A stretch of DNA of 64,000 nt from Mageeibacillus sp. UBA5770. GTDB lineage: Bacteria; Bacillota_A; Clostridia; Saccharofermentanales; Saccharofermentanaceae. The DNA is taken from NCBI GenBank assembly GCA_002418705.1, contig DIEQ01000135.1, forward strand, positions 1 to 64,000. Reading direction: 5' to 3'. The translations under genes and the position numbers were made by a program. Position 1 is the first letter of the stretch, and each line of letters starts with the position of its first letter. The notes beneath the pieces were generated by a model. It was not told the origin of the DNA, searched no databases, and saw only the letters and a list, made by a program, of their open reading frames with translations. Below are positions 17,858 to 26,325 of the stretch, in pieces.

Positions 17858-19558
17858 TCACATCCCCGGCATGATTATCTCTTCAGGATTTTTTCCCGGC
17901 GGAATCATCGGATATACCAATTCTTCAGCATCAAGCATGACATGGAACACAAAAGGTTTGTCATTGGACATCATTTTTGCGAGATTTTGCCTGAATTCCT
18001 GTGCATCCGCAGCACGTGCACCTGCTATGCCGTAAGCATCTGCGATCTGAATGAAATTCGGATTATTCTCCATAAGGGACTGGCTGTATCTTTTTCCGAA
18101 GAACAGTTCCTGCCACTGCCGCACCATTCCGAGCTGCTGGTTGTCCATAATTACAACTTTTACATTGAGCCCGAGGCTTTGCAGTGTTCCGAACTCCTGG
18201 ATGGTCATTTGAATTCCGCCGTCTCCGACAAAGAGGACGACAGGTCTGTCAGGTGCAGCGATGGCGGCACCGATAGCTGCAGGCAGTCCGAATCCCATTG
18301 TTCCGAGACCGCCTGATGTCAGGAAAGATCTCGGTGATTCGATGGAAAAATACTGTGAAGCAAACATCTGGTGCTGACCGACGTCCGTTACGAGTATTGG
18401 GTTCTGTCCTTTATAAGCTTCAGATATCGTATGAACAACAGCTTCCGGAAGGAGCTTGTCATTCAGGGACACAAGTTCATCGGTCAGTTCATGAAAGCGT
18501 TCGGCCTTGGCAGCCATTTTTGAAATCCATTCGGACCAGGCTGCTTTAAAGTCATAATCAGGCATATGACGAAGAACATGTGCAAAAAAGTTTGCAGCGT
18601 CGTCTTCTATCTCTACCGTCGGGCGGATATTTTTACCGATCTCTGCAGGGTCAATATCAACATGAATGACCTGACGAGTCTTATTCTGGTTGTATTTGTC
18701 GGGATCACCGATAATACGGTCTGAAAAGCGGCAGCCGACAGCAAGAAGCAGATCACAGTTGCCAATTGCCGAGTTGCCCTGCGGTGTGCCGTGCATACCG
18801 ACCATACCTAAGTACTGAGGATGCTCCTCAGCGATTACTCCCTTAGCCATCATGGATGTTGCTACCGGTATACCGGTTTCCTCGACAAACCTCTGCATAA
18901 GTGCACTCGCACCTTCGGAAATGATTACTCCTCCTCCTACAAGCAGAAGCGGACGTTTGGCATTTCTAAGTGCTTCGTATACGGAAAGAACCTGGGTCTC
19001 GATCTTTTTTCTCGGCGGACGATGGCGCATGACGCTCATTGCGGAATCCGTATTATCAGGAATCTGTGCCGCCAGGATATCCTTCGGGACATTGACCAGG
19101 ACCGGTCCGGGTCTTCCTTCAGTCGTGAGGTTCCAGGCTTCTTCAAGAGTTGGAAGCAGTTCAGCCGGATCCATGACAAGATAATTATATTTTGTTATCG
19201 GCTGCGTAATACCCGTAATATCAGCTTCCTGGAATGCATCCTTACCGGTGCAGTTGCGCGCAACCGCTCCCGTAATTGCAAAAAGAGGAACGGAATCGAG
19301 GAATGCATCCGCAATACCTGTAACAAGATTCGTCGCGCCGGGGCCAGAAGTGGCAATCACGACACCGGGCTTGCCGGTAATTTTTGCATATCCCTCAGCA
19401 GCGTGTACAGCACCCTGTTCGTGCCTGGTCAGAACATGAGGGAATTCAGCCTGATAAATGGCATCGTATAGAACCAGAATGGGTCCTCCGGGATACCCGA
19501 ATGCCGGATTTACACCCTTACCCTCCAAAAAAGAAACAATCGTCTGTGCTCCATTCAT
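17858..19558 (-). CDS. ilvB: Acetolactate synthase, large (catalytic) subunit
   Basis: ThDP-dependent enzyme joining two pyruvates to 2-acetolactate, or pyruvate and 2-oxobutyrate to acetohydroxybutyrate, the first common step to Val/Leu/Ile. 567 aa from the ATG at 19558: FGYPGGPILVLYDAIY, RHEQGAVHAAEGYAKITGK with the catalytic Glu, SGPGATNLVTGIADA, and the ThDP/Mg motif GDGGIQMTIQEFGTLQ with NNQQLG-like DNQQLGMVRQWQ. AGGTG lies 6 nt before the chosen ATG; an ATG two codons upstream is the alternative. Last gene of the operon. No regulatory subunit (ilvN) follows, so it must come from elsewhere or the enzyme works alone. Confidence 0.95.
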   Translation of the reverse strand: MNGAQTIVSFLEGKGVNPAFGYPGGPILVLYDAIYQAEFPHVLTRHEQGAVHAAEGYAKITGKPGVVIATSGPGATNLVTGIADAFLDSVPLFAITGAVARNCTGKDAFQEADITGITQPITKYNYLVMDPAELLPTLEEAWNLTTEGRPGPVLVNVPKDILAAQIPDNTDSAMSVMRHRPPRKKIETQVLSVYEALRNAKRPLLLVGGGVIISEGASALMQRFVEETGIPVATSMMAKGVIAEEHPQYLGMVGMHGTPQGNSAIGNCDLLLAVGCRFSDRIIGDPDKYNQNKTRQVIHVDIDPAEIGKNIRPTVEIEDDAANFFAHVLRHMPDYDFKAAWSEWISKMAAKAERFHELTDELVSLNDKLLPEAVVHTISEAYKGQNPILVTDVGQHQMFASQYFSIESPRSFLTSGGLGTMGFGLPAAIGAAIAAPDRPVVLFVGDGGIQMTIQEFGTLQSLGLNVKVVIMDNQQLGMVRQWQELFFGKRYSQSLMENNPNFIQIADAYGIAGARAADAQEFRQNLAKMMSNDKPFVFHVMLDAEELVYPMIPPGKNPEEIIMPGM

Positions 19559-19582
19559 ATTCATCACCTGTATCCTATCGTA

Positions 19583-19603
19583 AGCCGGAATCAAATTCCG
19601 GCT
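19583..19603 (-). other. Stem-loop between ilvD and ilvB
   Basis: A perfect 9-bp stem (19583-19591 with 19595-19603) with a 3-nt loop, just before the ilvB ribosome site. There is no U-run, so it is more likely an RNA stability or processing element than a terminator. Confidence 0.6.
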
Positions 19604-19655
19604 GATCCATTGGTCATTATTACCTGTATGTATCCGCCATGACACATTGACGTTA

Positions 19656-21335
19656 TCAGATCCTGCAGACCTTGACGTGATTCATGCTTGCACCGTTAGC
19701 TGCTGAATCTGCAAGGTCCTCAAAACGGGCAAGAATTCCGGTGAGCCTGCGGTCAGGCAGGATGGCGGGCTTTCTTGCGGCAAGTACATTCTCATCAACT
19801 TCAAGGGTGAGTGTTCGTGCAGGTATGTCAATCAGTATCATATCACCGTTCTCAACATACGCCAGAGGACCGCCTACGGCTGCTTCAGGACAGACGTGTC
19901 CGACAGATGAGCCTCTTGTGGCGCCGGAGAACCGTCCGTCTGTAATGAGGGCTACGCTTGTATCGAGCCCCATGCCAGCGACTGCAGATGTCGGTGTGAG
20001 CATCTCGCGCATGCCGGGTCCGCCCTTCGGCCCTTCGAAACGAATAACAATGACGTCACCGGCAACGATTTCACCTGCAAAAATAGCAGCCGTCGCCTCC
20101 TCTTCAGAGTTATATACTCTTGCAGGCCCCCTATGGACAAGCATTTCAGGAAGGACAGCACCCTTTTTGACAATAGCACATTCAGGGGCAAGATTTCCTC
20201 TGAGTACAGCCAGGCCTCCGTCTTTGGCAACGGGTGTCTCATAGGAGGCAATAACGCGTCCGTCCGCTCCCCTGTTGCCTTTAATCCGATCAGCGATAGT
20301 ACCGTCAACAGATGGGTTTTCTGTTGACAGAAGTCCTGTTTTGGCAAGTTCGGCTAATACGTTTGTAATGCCGCCGACTTCATTCAGGTCAGTAATAAAT
20401 ACGGAACTTGCAGGATTCAGCTTGCTTAGCTGTGGTGTAGTATCGGTAACATGGGATATGTCATCCATCGAAAGTGCATATCCGGCTTCCCTGGAGATAG
20501 CCAGAAGGTGGAGCACACTGTTTGTTGATCCGCCCAGTGCCATATCGACCCGGAGTGCATTGAAAATGGCTTCTTTTGTCATGATGTCACCGGCAGTTCG
20601 GCCTTCTTCAAGAAGAGTCATGATCTTCATGCCGGTTTCTTTGGCAAGGCGGCGGCGTGCAGAAAATACGGCCGGAATCGTACCGTTTCCCGGAAGGGCC
20701 ATCCCGAGGGCCTCCGTAATACAGTTCATCGTGTTCGCTGTGTACATTCCCGAGCAGCTTCCGCAGGTCGGGCAGCAGGCCATTTCCATTTCGGAGAGTT
20801 CATCGGCTGTCATGGCACCTGCGGCAAACTTGCCGGATGCTTCGAACATATCGGATAAACCGATTCTTTTGCCGTGATAGTTTCCGGGAAGCATGGGTCC
20901 GCCGGATACAAAAATTGACGGAATATTCAGCCGTGCCGCAGCCATCAGCATGCCGGGAACGACCTTGTCACAGCTCGGAATGAATACAACTGCGTCAAGA
21001 GGCTGTGCCATCAGTACAAGCTCACAGGAGTCAGCTATCACATCGCGGCTGACCAGAGAGTATTTCATACCGATATGATTCATTGCTGTTCCGTCACATA
21101 CGCCTATTGCGGGGAACTCAAGAGGCACTCCGCCGGCCATCCGGATACCGTCTTTGACACACTGGGCAAGATCGCGAAGATGCGCATGTCCGGGAATCAG
21201 TTCAGAAAAAGAATTGACGACACCGATCATAGGCCGCTTCAGTTCTTCCGGAGTAAGTCCAAGAGCATAGAAAAGAGACCTGTGCGCTGCGCGGCTAGGA
21301 TCTTTTGTCATCTGTCCACTGCGTTCATTGTTCAT
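19656..21335 (-). CDS. ilvD: Dihydroxy-acid dehydratase
   Basis: Fe-S dehydratase producing 2-oxoisovalerate and 2-oxo-3-methylvalerate. 559 aa from the ATG at 21335, where GAAGGTGG lies about 4 nt upstream; eight codons further up another ATG has no ribosome site. Cluster cysteines are visible in [18 protein letters not shown] and [38 protein letters not shown] is the conserved C-terminal motif. Sits between leuB and ilvB in the operon; a hairpin is present in its 5' spacer. Confidence 0.96.
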   Translation of the reverse strand: MNNERSGQMTKDPSRAAHRSLFYALGLTPEELKRPMIGVVNSFSELIPGHAHLRDLAQCVKDGIRMAGGVPLEFPAIGVCDGTAMNHIGMKYSLVSRDVIADSCELVLMAQPLDAVVFIPSCDKVVPGMLMAAARLNIPSIFVSGGPMLPGNYHGKRIGLSDMFEASGKFAAGAMTADELSEMEMACCPTCGSCSGMYTANTMNCITEALGMALPGNGTIPAVFSARRRLAKETGMKIMTLLEEGRTAGDIMTKEAIFNALRVDMALGGSTNSVLHLLAISREAGYALSMDDISHVTDTTPQLSKLNPASSVFITDLNEVGGITNVLAELAKTGLLSTENPSVDGTIADRIKGNRGADGRVIASYETPVAKDGGLAVLRGNLAPECAIVKKGAVLPEMLVHRGPARVYNSEEEATAAIFAGEIVAGDVIVIRFEGPKGGPGMREMLTPTSAVAGMGLDTSVALITDGRFSGATRGSSVGHVCPEAAVGGPLAYVENGDMILIDIPARTLTLEVDENVLAARKPAILPDRRLTGILARFEDLADSAANGASMNHVKVCRI

Positions 21336-21386
21336 ACTGCCACCTTCTTTTCTTTTCATCGATGCTTTACTGTTGGGTACGAAACG

Positions 21387-21412
21387 GAGAGTGCAAGAAA
21401 ACTTCCACTCTC
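21387..21412 (-). other. Stem-loop in the leuB-ilvD spacer
   Basis: GAGAGTG (21387-21393) pairs with CACTCTC (21406-21412), 7 bp with a 12-nt loop, about 50 nt upstream of the ilvD start. A CCCTTAAGGG palindrome lies between it and the leuB stop. No U-run follows; probably an intercistronic RNA element. Confidence 0.5.
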
Positions 21413-21446
21413 TGTTAAATCATTTATGCAGTCCCTTAAGGGGTCA

Positions 21447-22550
21447 TTATGCAATTGCCGAAATAACTTTTGCTGTCATTTCTTTTGTTCCGAGGATAGT
21501 CAGATCATCTGAATAAGCGATATCAACTGTTCGATAGCCCTCAGACAGGACTTGAGCAACCGCTGACTCAATCGCTGCGGCTTCTTTCGCAAGGGAGAAT
21601 GACCAGCGAAGCATCATAGCAGCCGACAGGATGGTCGCCAGCGGATTAGCTTTGTTCTGTCCGGCGATGTCCGGCGCTGTTCCGTGAACCGGCTCGTACA
21701 TACCGGGTTTGCCGGGAGCGCCCAGGGAAGCAGAAGGCAGCATGCCGATCGAACCGGTAATCATTCCAGCTTCATCCGAGAGGATATCACCGAACATATT
21801 TGTTGTTATCATAACATCAAAATCACTTGGGTGTCTTACCAGCTGCATGGAAGCATTGTCAACATACATATAGGACAACGCAACTTCTGGATATTCCACG
21901 GAGACCCTGTCTGTTACTTCTCTCCAGAGGCGTGAGCTTTCCAGGATATTAGCCTTGTCAACGCTGACTACTCTTTTCTTTCGTCCCATGGCAAGTTCGA
22001 ATCCTACACGGACGATACGTTCGATTTCGATCTCACTGTAACTCTCTGTATCATAGGCTTCCTGTCCCCTTGATTCGCCGGTCTGTGTTTTTCCGCCGTC
22101 TCTTCTGCCGCGGTCTCCAAAATAGATGCCGCCGGTCAGTTCCCGGACAATCATGATGTCAATACCGTCAGCCACAAAGATATCTTTGAGCGGACAGGCC
22201 AGAGAAAGCTCCTTATGAAGAACGGCCGGCCGCAGATTGGCATAAAGTCCCAGTTCAGATCGAAGACCCAGCAGTGCCTGTTCGGGACGCTGTTTCCCCG
22301 GAAGTGAATCCCACTTAGGTCCGCCAACCGCGCCAAGAAGGACTGCGTCACTCTTTTTGCAGGCCGCAAGGGTTGACGCAGGCAGCGGTTCTCCGGTGGC
22401 ATCAATAGCACTTCCGCCGGCGAGCAGTTCTTCAAAATGAAAAGTGTGGCCGTATTTTTGGCCAATCACGTTCAATACGTCACAGGTCATGTTAGTGACT
22501 TCCGGTCCAATCCCGTCACCGGGGATAACTGCTATATTATATGATCCCAT
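21447..22550 (-). CDS. leuB: 3-Isopropylmalate / citramalate-pathway dehydrogenase
   Basis: NAD-dependent oxidative decarboxylase of 3-isopropylmalate; in a citramalate operon it also oxidises (2R,3S)-3-methylmalate to 2-oxobutyrate. 367 aa from the ATG at 22550: IAVIPGDGIGPEV, VRELTGGIYFG, the Mg-binding Asp residues in DVMITTNMFGDILSDEAGMI, and EPVHGTAPDIAGQNKANP. GGAGG lies 9 nt before the chosen ATG. Follows leuD by 58 nt in the operon. Confidence 0.95.
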   Translation of the reverse strand: MGSYNIAVIPGDGIGPEVTNMTCDVLNVIGQKYGHTFHFEELLAGGSAIDATGEPLPASTLAACKKSDAVLLGAVGGPKWDSLPGKQRPEQALLGLRSELGLYANLRPAVLHKELSLACPLKDIFVADGIDIMIVRELTGGIYFGDRGRRDGGKTQTGESRGQEAYDTESYSEIEIERIVRVGFELAMGRKKRVVSVDKANILESSRLWREVTDRVSVEYPEVALSYMYVDNASMQLVRHPSDFDVMITTNMFGDILSDEAGMITGSIGMLPSASLGAPGKPGMYEPVHGTAPDIAGQNKANPLATILSAAMMLRWSFSLAKEAAAIESAVAQVLSEGYRTVDIAYSDDLTILGTKEMTAKVISAIA

Positions 22551-22608
22551 TCCTGCATTCCTCCTGCAAGGATTCACTTCCGAAAGCGAATCCGGATGTC
22601 ATTTTAAT

Positions 22609-23094
22609 TTACTTCTTTGCGATGTATCCGACAAGACCGTCCGCCTCAATGATTTTACGGATGAACTCCGGGAACGGTTTTGCTGTAAATGTCTGTCCGG
22701 TTGTGATGTCATGAATCCTGCCGGTTTCAAAATCTACCTCAATCTGATCTCCGTCACCGATTGCTTCGGAAGCTTCTGCAGACTCCATGATAGCCAGCCC
22801 CATGTTAATTGCATTTCTGTAAAAAATACGGGCGAAAGAAGGCGCGATTACGCAGGAAATCCCGCTTGCCTTTATCGCGATCGGTGCATGTTCACGGGAT
22901 GACCCGCAGCCGAAATTCGGTCCTCCGACGATAATGTCACCCGGCTGCACGCGGCTTACAAATGAAAGATCGATGTCTTCCATGCAGTGTGCTGCTAATT
23001 CTTTCGGATCAGATGTATTGAGATAACGGGCGGGAATAATTACATCGGTATCGACATTTGCCCCGTATTTGAAAACTTTACCTTTTGCGATCAT
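22609..23094 (-). CDS. leuD: 3-Isopropylmalate dehydratase, small subunit
   Basis: 161-residue swivel-domain subunit of the aconitase-like isomerase that acts on isopropylmalate or citramalate together with LeuC. Motifs: [31 protein letters not shown] and [16 protein letters not shown]. Its length matches the short (LeuD2/archaeal-type) subfamily rather than the about 200-aa proteobacterial type. GGAGG is 8 nt before the ATG. Twenty-four nt separate it from leuC. Confidence 0.95.
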   Translation of the reverse strand: MIAKGKVFKYGANVDTDVIIPARYLNTSDPKELAAHCMEDIDLSFVSRVQPGDIIVGGPNFGCGSSREHAPIAIKASGISCVIAPSFARIFYRNAINMGLAIMESAEASEAIGDGDQIEVDFETGRIHDITTGQTFTAKPFPEFIRKIIEADGLVGYIAKK

Positions 23095-23118
23095 ATTCTT
23101 TTCCTCCTGATGTTACTT

Positions 23119-24402
23119 TTACTCCAACTCAAAGGGGCTGGCAATACGTCCGAAAATAGCCGATGCTGCAGCCACAGGTACGCTTGAAAGATATACTTCG
23201 GACTCGGGATGCCCCATGCGTCCTACGAAATTGCGGTTGGTTGTTGAGACACAGCGCTCGCCTTTTGCAAGGATACCCATATGTCCGCCGAGGCAGGGTC
23301 CGCAGGTTGCTGCCGATACGACACAGTTTGAATCTGCAAAGATCTCAAGGAGACCTTCCTTAAGTGCTTCCTTCCAGACACGCTGGGAACCGGGCAGGAT
23401 AATGCACCTGACTCCCTTTTTCACTTTTTTACCTTTAAAGATTTCTGCGGCAACGCGGAGATCCTCAAGACGTCCGTTTGTGCAGGAACCGATAACCACC
23501 TGATCGATGACAACTTCATCAAAAGTACCGACAGTTTTTGTGTTTTCCGGAAGATGCGGGAAAGATACGGTCATTGGCACCGTATCAAGGTCAATATCAA
23601 AGGTTCTCTCATAATCGGCGTCTGCATCAGCAGCAAATGCCGTGTATGACTGACTGGCAAAACGATCCGGTGCGAACTTTTCAATATAATCCAGGGTCTT
23701 CTGATCGACCGGGAAAATACCATTCTTTCCGCCGGCTTCAATCGCCATATTGCAGATTGTAAGGCGATCCGCCATGGTGAGCGTGTCAACACCGGGACCT
23801 GTAAACTCCATCGACTCATAAAGGGCGCCGTCAACGCCGATCATGCCGATGATATAAAGAATAAGATCTTTACTCGTGATGTTTTTGCGCAGCTTTCCGG
23901 TCAGGTTGAAGCGGATAGCTTCAGGGACGCGAAACCAGGTCTGTCCTGTTGCCATGGCGCAGGCCAGGTCTGTTGAACCGACACCCGTTGCAAAGGCTCC
24001 AAGTGCGCCGTATGTGCAGGTATGGGAGTCAGCACCTATGATTGCATCTCCGGGTGCCACAAGGCCGTTCTCAGGAAGGATAACGTGCTCAACGCCCATC
24101 AGAGGGTCGCCGATCTCATAATAATGTTCAATCCCCTGGGTTTTGGCAAATTCCCTTATTTTCTTACAGTTATCGGCCGATTTAATATCCTTGTTCGGTG
24201 TGAAATGATCCGGTACCAGGGCTACCTTGTTTTTGTCGAAAACGCCGCATGCACAGGTCTGTGCAAAAACATCAATGGCCGGCGGTGTAGTGACGTCATT
24301 TCCAAGTACAAGATCAAGTTTTGCCTCGATAAGCTGTCCGGGCTCAACGCTGTCCAGACCTGCGTGCTTAGCCAGAATCTTCTGTGTCATTGTCATTCCC
24401 AT
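23119..24402 (-). CDS. leuC: 3-Isopropylmalate dehydratase, large subunit
   Basis: 427 aa from the ATG at 24402 (GGAGG 7 nt upstream). [4Fe-4S] aconitase-family subunit: [20 protein letters not shown], the cluster cysteine in [13 protein letters not shown] and the pair in [14 protein letters not shown]. It is the shorter, archaeal-like type that pairs with the 161-aa LeuD. Works in the citramalate-to-methylmalate and isopropylmalate isomerisations. Lies 122 nt after cimA. Confidence 0.95.
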   Translation of the reverse strand: MGMTMTQKILAKHAGLDSVEPGQLIEAKLDLVLGNDVTTPPAIDVFAQTCACGVFDKNKVALVPDHFTPNKDIKSADNCKKIREFAKTQGIEHYYEIGDPLMGVEHVILPENGLVAPGDAIIGADSHTCTYGALGAFATGVGSTDLACAMATGQTWFRVPEAIRFNLTGKLRKNITSKDLILYIIGMIGVDGALYESMEFTGPGVDTLTMADRLTICNMAIEAGGKNGIFPVDQKTLDYIEKFAPDRFASQSYTAFAADADADYERTFDIDLDTVPMTVSFPHLPENTKTVGTFDEVVIDQVVIGSCTNGRLEDLRVAAEIFKGKKVKKGVRCIILPGSQRVWKEALKEGLLEIFADSNCVVSAATCGPCLGGHMGILAKGERCVSTTNRNFVGRMGHPESEVYLSSVPVAAASAIFGRIASPFELE

Positions 24403-24524
24403 AGTAGTTCCTCCTATTATTAAAACAAGCTGCAAAATTTGTAATTTCAAAAATCCGGGTAAATGAATCGGTACGTCAATAAATTCGGGTCAGGCAGATA
24501 ATAATTCTAAGTCGGCTGCAATAA

Positions 24525-26129
24525 TCAGACGTTCCCCAGTCTCGCCAGCATAAGCGGGTATTCAAGTGAATCGACAAGCGCCTGATAGGAAGCCGTGATG
24601 ATATCGGTTGATACGCCGACTGTCCGCCAGGTCCGGGTGCCGTTTGTGGTTTCAATCAGGACACGGACCCTTGAAGCTGTCGCATGCCGGTTCAGGACAC
24701 GTACTTTATAATCCGACAGGCGGGTCTTCTTAAGTTCTGGATAAAAGACCTCCATGGCTTTTCGAAGTGATCTGTCAATAGCATTGATGGGACCGTCTCC
24801 TTCTTCTGCTGTTATCTCCACTTTACCGTCAACATGGATCTTTATAAAGGAAGTTGCCGACACTTCGCCTTCATGGGGATACTCAGAACTGACCGTGATA
24901 CGTTCAAGATCGAAAAACGGCTTGTAAAGCCCGAGTTCCCTGCATACAAGAAGTTCCTGGGAGGCTTCTGCCCCCTCAAAACTGTATCCGTCATGTTCAA
25001 GCTGCTTGACTCTGCCAAGAACAAGTTCAACTTCAGGTGAAGATTTGTCAATGTCAGGCTTGATTTTATGGATCAGTTCAAGAATTGCTGCTTTTCCGGC
25101 AATTTCCGATACCAGGAACCGCCTTGAATTTCCCACAGCTTCCGGTGCGACATGCTCGAAAGTTGTCGTATTCTTTTTAATGGCATCAACATGCATTCCG
25201 GCTTTATGTGCAAATGCAGACACTCCGACAAAAGGTGCACTTCCGGGAAGGCTTACATTCTCAATATCGGCAATCTTTCTGGCGATCGGGGTGAGAAGGT
25301 TCATTTTATCGTTAGGAATACAGCTGATGCCATATTTGAGCTGAAGGTTCGGGATAATGGTGGACAGATTTGCATTACCGCAGCGTTCTCCGATACCGTT
25401 GAATGTACCCTGTACATGGGATGCTCCTGCCAGGACCGCTGTAAGCGTATTGGAAACGGCCACACCGGAATCATTGTGACAGTGAATGCCGACCTTGCAG
25501 CGGTCGGGATCGAGCAGTCCGACAACTTCTGAGACATGAGTGGTTACCTGTTCGGGCATTGTTGCACCGTTGGTATCACAAAGGCAAACGCACGAAGCGC
25601 CTGCATCCTGGGCTGCAACAAGACACGACTGGGCATATTCCCTGTTATCCTTAGCCGCTTCAAAATAATGTTCGGCATCGAAAATAACTTCTATGCCTCT
25701 CTGGGCAAAATAAGAAATCGTGTCCGTGATCATTTTTGCATTTTCTTCAGGCGTGCAGCGAAGAATTTCTCTGACTTCCATAGCCCACACTTTACCGAAA
25801 ATGACTATTGTATCGGTACCGGCAGAAAGCAGTGACTGAATCTGAACATCTTCGTCGCAGGATTTATCTTTTCTCTTGGTGCTTCCAAAAGCACACAGCC
25901 TTGTTACTGTTCCTTTTTTATGCACAAAAGATCCAAAAAATTCCCTGTCCTTCGGATTACTGCCCGGATTGCCTGCTTCTACATATTTTACACCGATAGT
26001 GGAAAGCGCTTCAAATACGGCGAACTTATCATTTACAGAGAAAGAAATTCCCTCTGCCTGCGCGCCGTCGCGCAAAGTTGTGTCGAGTATATCGACGGAT
26101 GTTGGTCTTTTCAGTACATTACCACTCAT
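24525..26129 (-). CDS. cimA: (R)-Citramalate synthase
   Basis: Condenses acetyl-CoA with pyruvate to citramalate, the entry to threonine-independent isoleucine synthesis. 534 aa: HMGL-like TIM barrel opening SVDILDTTLRDGAQAEGISF, metal site GIHCHNDSGVAVSN, NGIGERCGNANL, then HKAGMHVDAI and a C-terminal LeuA-type allosteric domain (SFIKIHVDGKVEITAEEGDGP; RTWRTVGVSTDIITAS). The shape of the DTTLRDGAQAEG motif and the 530-aa length match the citramalate synthase subgroup better than LeuA. First gene of the operon. Its ATG overlaps the stop of a 3-codon frame (ATG ACC CTA TGA) that has GGAAAGG in front, a possible coupling device. Confidence 0.93.
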   Translation of the reverse strand: MSGNVLKRPTSVDILDTTLRDGAQAEGISFSVNDKFAVFEALSTIGVKYVEAGNPGSNPKDREFFGSFVHKKGTVTRLCAFGSTKRKDKSCDEDVQIQSLLSAGTDTIVIFGKVWAMEVREILRCTPEENAKMITDTISYFAQRGIEVIFDAEHYFEAAKDNREYAQSCLVAAQDAGASCVCLCDTNGATMPEQVTTHVSEVVGLLDPDRCKVGIHCHNDSGVAVSNTLTAVLAGASHVQGTFNGIGERCGNANLSTIIPNLQLKYGISCIPNDKMNLLTPIARKIADIENVSLPGSAPFVGVSAFAHKAGMHVDAIKKNTTTFEHVAPEAVGNSRRFLVSEIAGKAAILELIHKIKPDIDKSSPEVELVLGRVKQLEHDGYSFEGAEASQELLVCRELGLYKPFFDLERITVSSEYPHEGEVSATSFIKIHVDGKVEITAEEGDGPINAIDRSLRKAMEVFYPELKKTRLSDYKVRVLNRHATASRVRVLIETTNGTRTWRTVGVSTDIITASYQALVDSLEYPLMLARLGNV

Positions 26130-26218
26130 AGGGTCATTCCTTTCCTCACAATAGTGTTCGATGGGAATGGCCTGTCATATGTGTTGGAAAAGCCGGCCAC
26201 CCTCGGTTGCTGTATATT

Positions 26219-26255
26219 GTATTCTCAGAATACTTGTATCCAGGCAAAGGTACAA
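26219..26255 (-). promoter_or_regulatory. Promoter of the cimA operon with overlapping palindrome
   Basis: On the minus strand TTGTAC (26250-26255), 17 nt, TATTCT (26227-26232). The palindrome GTATTCTCAGAATAC (26219-26233, 6-bp arms, 3-bp centre) covers the -10, an ideal position for a repressor. The spacing differs from the CodY consensus (TTCWGAA), so the regulator is unknown. No T-box is visible in the roughly 90-nt leader. Confidence 0.6.
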
Positions 26256-26287
26256 GAACACGACTCTAATATTTTCTTACTGTTTTC

Positions 26288-26296
26288 TGCTATAAT
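26288..26296 (+). promoter_or_regulatory. Extended -10 promoter of the ABC-F gene
   Basis: TGCTATAAT (TGnTATAAT) 29 nt before the ATG at 26326. Confidence 0.6.
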
Positions 26297-26325
26297 AGTC
26301 CCCGAAACCCAATTTGGAGGACAAA

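Noticed and set aside
17696..18316. 206-codon plus-strand frame
   Set aside because: Antisense to ilvB and runs through the operon terminator hairpin.
26130..26313. T-box or CodY site upstream of cimA
   Set aside because: The leader is too short for a T-box and lacks its conserved box; the palindrome has spacer 3 instead of the CodY spacer.
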